This document shows, piece after piece, positions 5,577-7,551 of a stretch of DNA of 7,551 bases (within the stretch, counting starts at the first letter, position 1; every line of letters begins with the position of its first letter). This stretch comes from Chthoniobacter sp. (GTDB lineage Bacteria > Verrucomicrobiota > Verrucomicrobiia > Chthoniobacterales > Chthoniobacteraceae), in contig JANXSB010000077.1 of assembly GCA_025352865.1 (NCBI GenBank), positions 1-7,551 of the forward strand. The letters are read 5' to 3'. The position numbers were made by a program, and so were the translations under genes. Below the pieces are notes generated by a model, which worked only from the letters and a program-made list of their open reading frames with translations, did not search any database and was not told where the DNA came from.

Positions 5577-7551
5577 CCGCACAGACCTCCGCGTGAGCCG
5601 CGCGCTCACGCTGCTCGCCGACCTGCGCGCGGTGCTCGCGGACTTTGCAAAACGCGAGGAGACGCTCCTGCGCGACCTCGGCAAACAACGCGGCACCGCA
5701 CTGCGAAAACACCGCGACGCCACGGAAAAAGCCGAGAGCCGCCTGGCCGTGCAGACTGCGGAGGCCACGGAGTTTTTCTCCTCCACCGAGGAGCGCCTCC
5801 GCACCCGTTACGAGGGGCGGCGCGAGCGCGTGCAGAAGCTCTACACCACCGGCCTGCGCAATCTCCCGAAGCGCGCGCAAGACGCGAAACGGCGCTGGAT
5901 GGGCGACCTGCAAATGCGGCAGTTCCAGGCGGACCGGAAGCAGATCACCGGGCTGGAGGCCGCGGGCAAAGTGCTCGCGCAATGCACCGCCGACCTCAAG
6001 GAACAGCGCACCCGCGGCGACACGCTCCAGCGCACCGCGCGCCGGGCGTTCGGCGGCTTCGGCGCGTTTCTGTGGATGCTGAAAAAGGCGCGCATCGTCG
6101 GCGGCGAATCGGCGGGCGAGCAGGAGCAGTTGCTCGCCCAGCTCATCGCGCAGCTCGATGCCGCGGAGCAGCACCTCGCCGCGTTTTCCAAATTCATCAT
6201 CGCGCGCTTTTTCAGCTTCGCCCCGCCCGCACTGCTCATCCCCTTCATTGTCGGCTCGGCCCTCGCGCTGGCCTTCGGACTCGGCGCAAACGCGACCACG
6301 TTTGGCATGGCCGGCGGCGCGATCGTCGTGCTCATCACCACCATCTGCATCCTCCACTTTCTCGGGCGAAAGGCGGCGCAGCCCACGGCCACGGCCATCG
6401 CCGCCGCGCTCGCGGAAGCAAACCGGCTGCACGCCGCGTGCGGCGCGGCGACCGCGGCACGGCACGCGGCGGAAGTCGCGCGGCTCAAGGCGGAGTTTGA
6501 GAAAACTTCCGCAGCCATCGCCGAGCAGTGGAATCGCGCGGACGACATCGAGGCGGAGTTCGAGGTCGCCGCGCGGGAGAAGCTCGAAACGCAGACGCCG
6601 CGGGTGTTTGGAAAAATCGCCTCCTACGGACGGCCGAAGCTCACGCACATCGCCGCCGAGGGCGCGGCGCGGATGGAGCAAATCGGAGCCGACGGGGCAG
6701 CCCAAAAGCAGACGCTCACCACCGCGCATCAGACGGAAATCGCCGCGCTTGATGCCGACGAAAAAGCGCGCTGGGCGCAGCTCGAAGCCGACTGGCAAAA
6801 CGCCGTCGTCCCGCTCTACCGCGACCTCGAGGCGATGCAGATCGCGACCGCCGTGCAGTTTCCGCCGTGGACTCCGCAGTTCGCCGAGGCATGGACGCCG
6901 CCGGTGGAATTCATGCCCGCGACGAAGTTCGCGCAGCTCGACGTGAACCTCGCGAAAGACGACCACCCGCAGGAGCCGCGCCTCGCTTTGCCCGGCCCCG
7001 CGCAGACCTCCATCCCGCTCGCGCTCACGTATCCCGACCACGGCTCGCTGCTTTTCGAGACACAGGAATCCGGCGGCCCCGCGGTCATCGGCGCGCTCGA
7101 CAACATCATCCTCCGCCTGCTCGCCACCACGCCGCCCGGCAAGATTGCCTTCACCATCATCGACCCCGTCGGGCTCGGGCAAAATTTCGCCGGCCTCATG
7201 CACCTCGCCGACTACGAGGAGGCGCTCATCAACCGCCGCATCTGGACCCAGCGCGACCAGATTGATGAACGCCTCGCCGAGCTCGCCGAGCACATCGAGA
7301 AGGTCATCCAGATGTATCTCCGCAATGAGTACAACACGATCACCGAGTACAACGAGCAGGCCGGCAGCGTCGCCGAAAAATACCTCTTTCTCGTCATCGC
7401 GGACTTCCCCGGAAACTTCAGCGAGAGCGCCGTGAAACGGCTCCAGAGCATCGTCCTCAGCGGCCCGCGCTGCGGCATCTTCACGCTCATCCACTGGGAT
7501 CAGCGCCAGCCGCTGCCGGACGGCATCGCCGCCGAAGACCTGCGAAAAAAC
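5569..7551 (+). CDS. FtsK/SpoIIIE-type (EssC/EccC-like) secretion ATPase, 3' end beyond window
   Basis: 661 codons are open to the window end. The GTG at 5569 is the preferred start: AAGGTGAGG lies 7 nt upstream, and it overlaps the preceding stop by 8 nt. A second in-frame GTG is at 5593. Residues 1-200 form a highly charged coiled coil. Two membrane helices follow at about 217-238 and 245-265, then a second long coiled coil at about 275-430. Residues about 484-661 resemble an FtsK-family ATPase core: GSLLFETQESGGPAVIGAL (492-510), IAFTIIDPVGLG (526-537), LAELAEHIEKVIQMYLRNEYNTITEYN (569-595), YLFLVIADFP (605-614), RLQSIVLSGPRCGIFTLI (624-641). The order and spacing match FtsK strands and the Em-R..yN helix, but the GxxGxGKS loop is absent before the IDP strand, and the Walker B acid pair is reduced to A-D (611-612). 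So the first ATPase domain visible is a pseudo-ATPase, and functional ones would follow downstream. It is probably the motor of the WXG100-like operon, anchored in the inner membrane. Confidence 0.85.
   Translation, partial: MSDRTDLRVSRALTLLADLRAVLADFAKREETLLRDLGKQRGTALRKHRDATEKAESRLAVQTAEATEFFSSTEERLRTRYEGRRERVQKLYTTGLRNLPKRAQDAKRRWMGDLQMRQFQADRKQITGLEAAGKVLAQCTADLKEQRTRGDTLQRTARRAFGGFGAFLWMLKKARIVGGESAGEQEQLLAQLIAQLDAAEQHLAAFSKFIIARFFSFAPPALLIPFIVGSALALAFGLGANATTFGMAGGAIVVLITTICILHFLGRKAAQPTATAIAAALAEANRLHAACGAATAARHAAEVARLKAEFEKTSAAIAEQWNRADDIEAEFEVAAREKLETQTPRVFGKIASYGRPKLTHIAAEGAARMEQIGADGAAQKQTLTTAHQTEIAALDADEKARWAQLEADWQNAVVPLYRDLEAMQIATAVQFPPWTPQFAEAWTPPVEFMPATKFAQLDVNLAKDDHPQEPRLALPGPAQTSIPLALTYPDHGSLLFETQESGGPAVIGALDNIILRLLATTPPGKIAFTIIDPVGLGQNFAGLMHLADYEEALINRRIWTQRDQIDERLAELAEHIEKVIQMYLRNEYNTITEYNEQAGSVAEKYLFLVIADFPGNFSESAVKRLQSIVLSGPRCGIFTLIHWDQRQPLPDGIAAEDLRKN

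Noticed and set aside
5362..7494. 710-codon open frame on the minus strand opposite the ATPase gene
   Set aside because: It is Arg/Glu/Gly-rich with no recognisable domain. It is an expected by-product of high-GC third-position bias on the plus strand, which carries a clear FtsK-like protein and coupled genes.

Overview
The window is GC-rich DNA with tightly packed genes, few recognisable Shine-Dalgarno sites and no RNA genes, CRISPR arrays or insertion sequences that I can see. The gene families point to a Gram-negative of the Planctomycetota/Verrucomicrobiota type, with Verrucomicrobiota as my first guess. That placement is an inference from gene content and style, because no phylogenetic marker gene is present.

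Left part, minus strand (1-1023): a TIR-domain protein with two C-terminal membrane helices is followed 20 nt downstream by a second gene for a single-helix membrane protein, cut by the window edge. The two look like an operon. A 145 bp gap separates them from the divergent plus-strand genes.

Middle, plus strand (1169-4401): a secreted two-domain protein whose C-terminal half looks like the F5/8-type-C 'NADase-type glycan-binding' domain overlaps by 4 nt a secreted NlpC/P60-like protein that keeps the cysteine but appears to lack the usual histidine. Next comes a DHDPS/NAL-superfamily TIM-barrel lyase of unknown substrate, whose start codon abuts a predicted hairpin. A terminator-like hairpin follows it.

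Right part, plus strand (4566-7551 and beyond): a compact operon resembling a type VII secretion (WXG100/ESX) system. It encodes a 90-aa WXG100-like protein with W-Q-D in place of W-x-G, a 174-aa soluble coiled-coil protein, a 70-aa second W-x-D helical hairpin, and a large membrane-anchored FtsK/SpoIIIE-type ATPase that starts at GTG and runs off the right edge. The genes are spaced by 4 nt or overlap, so they are probably translationally coupled. The visible ATPase domain has lost its Walker A loop and has a degenerate Walker B. Active ATPase domains, if present, must lie beyond the window.

The most interesting content is this minimal, non-actinobacterial T7SS-like cassette, built from two W-x-D proteins around a coiled-coil partner plus a pseudo-ATPase-led motor. 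Next in interest is the nearby TIR membrane protein. No component of the canonical ESX membrane complex other than the ATPase is visible.
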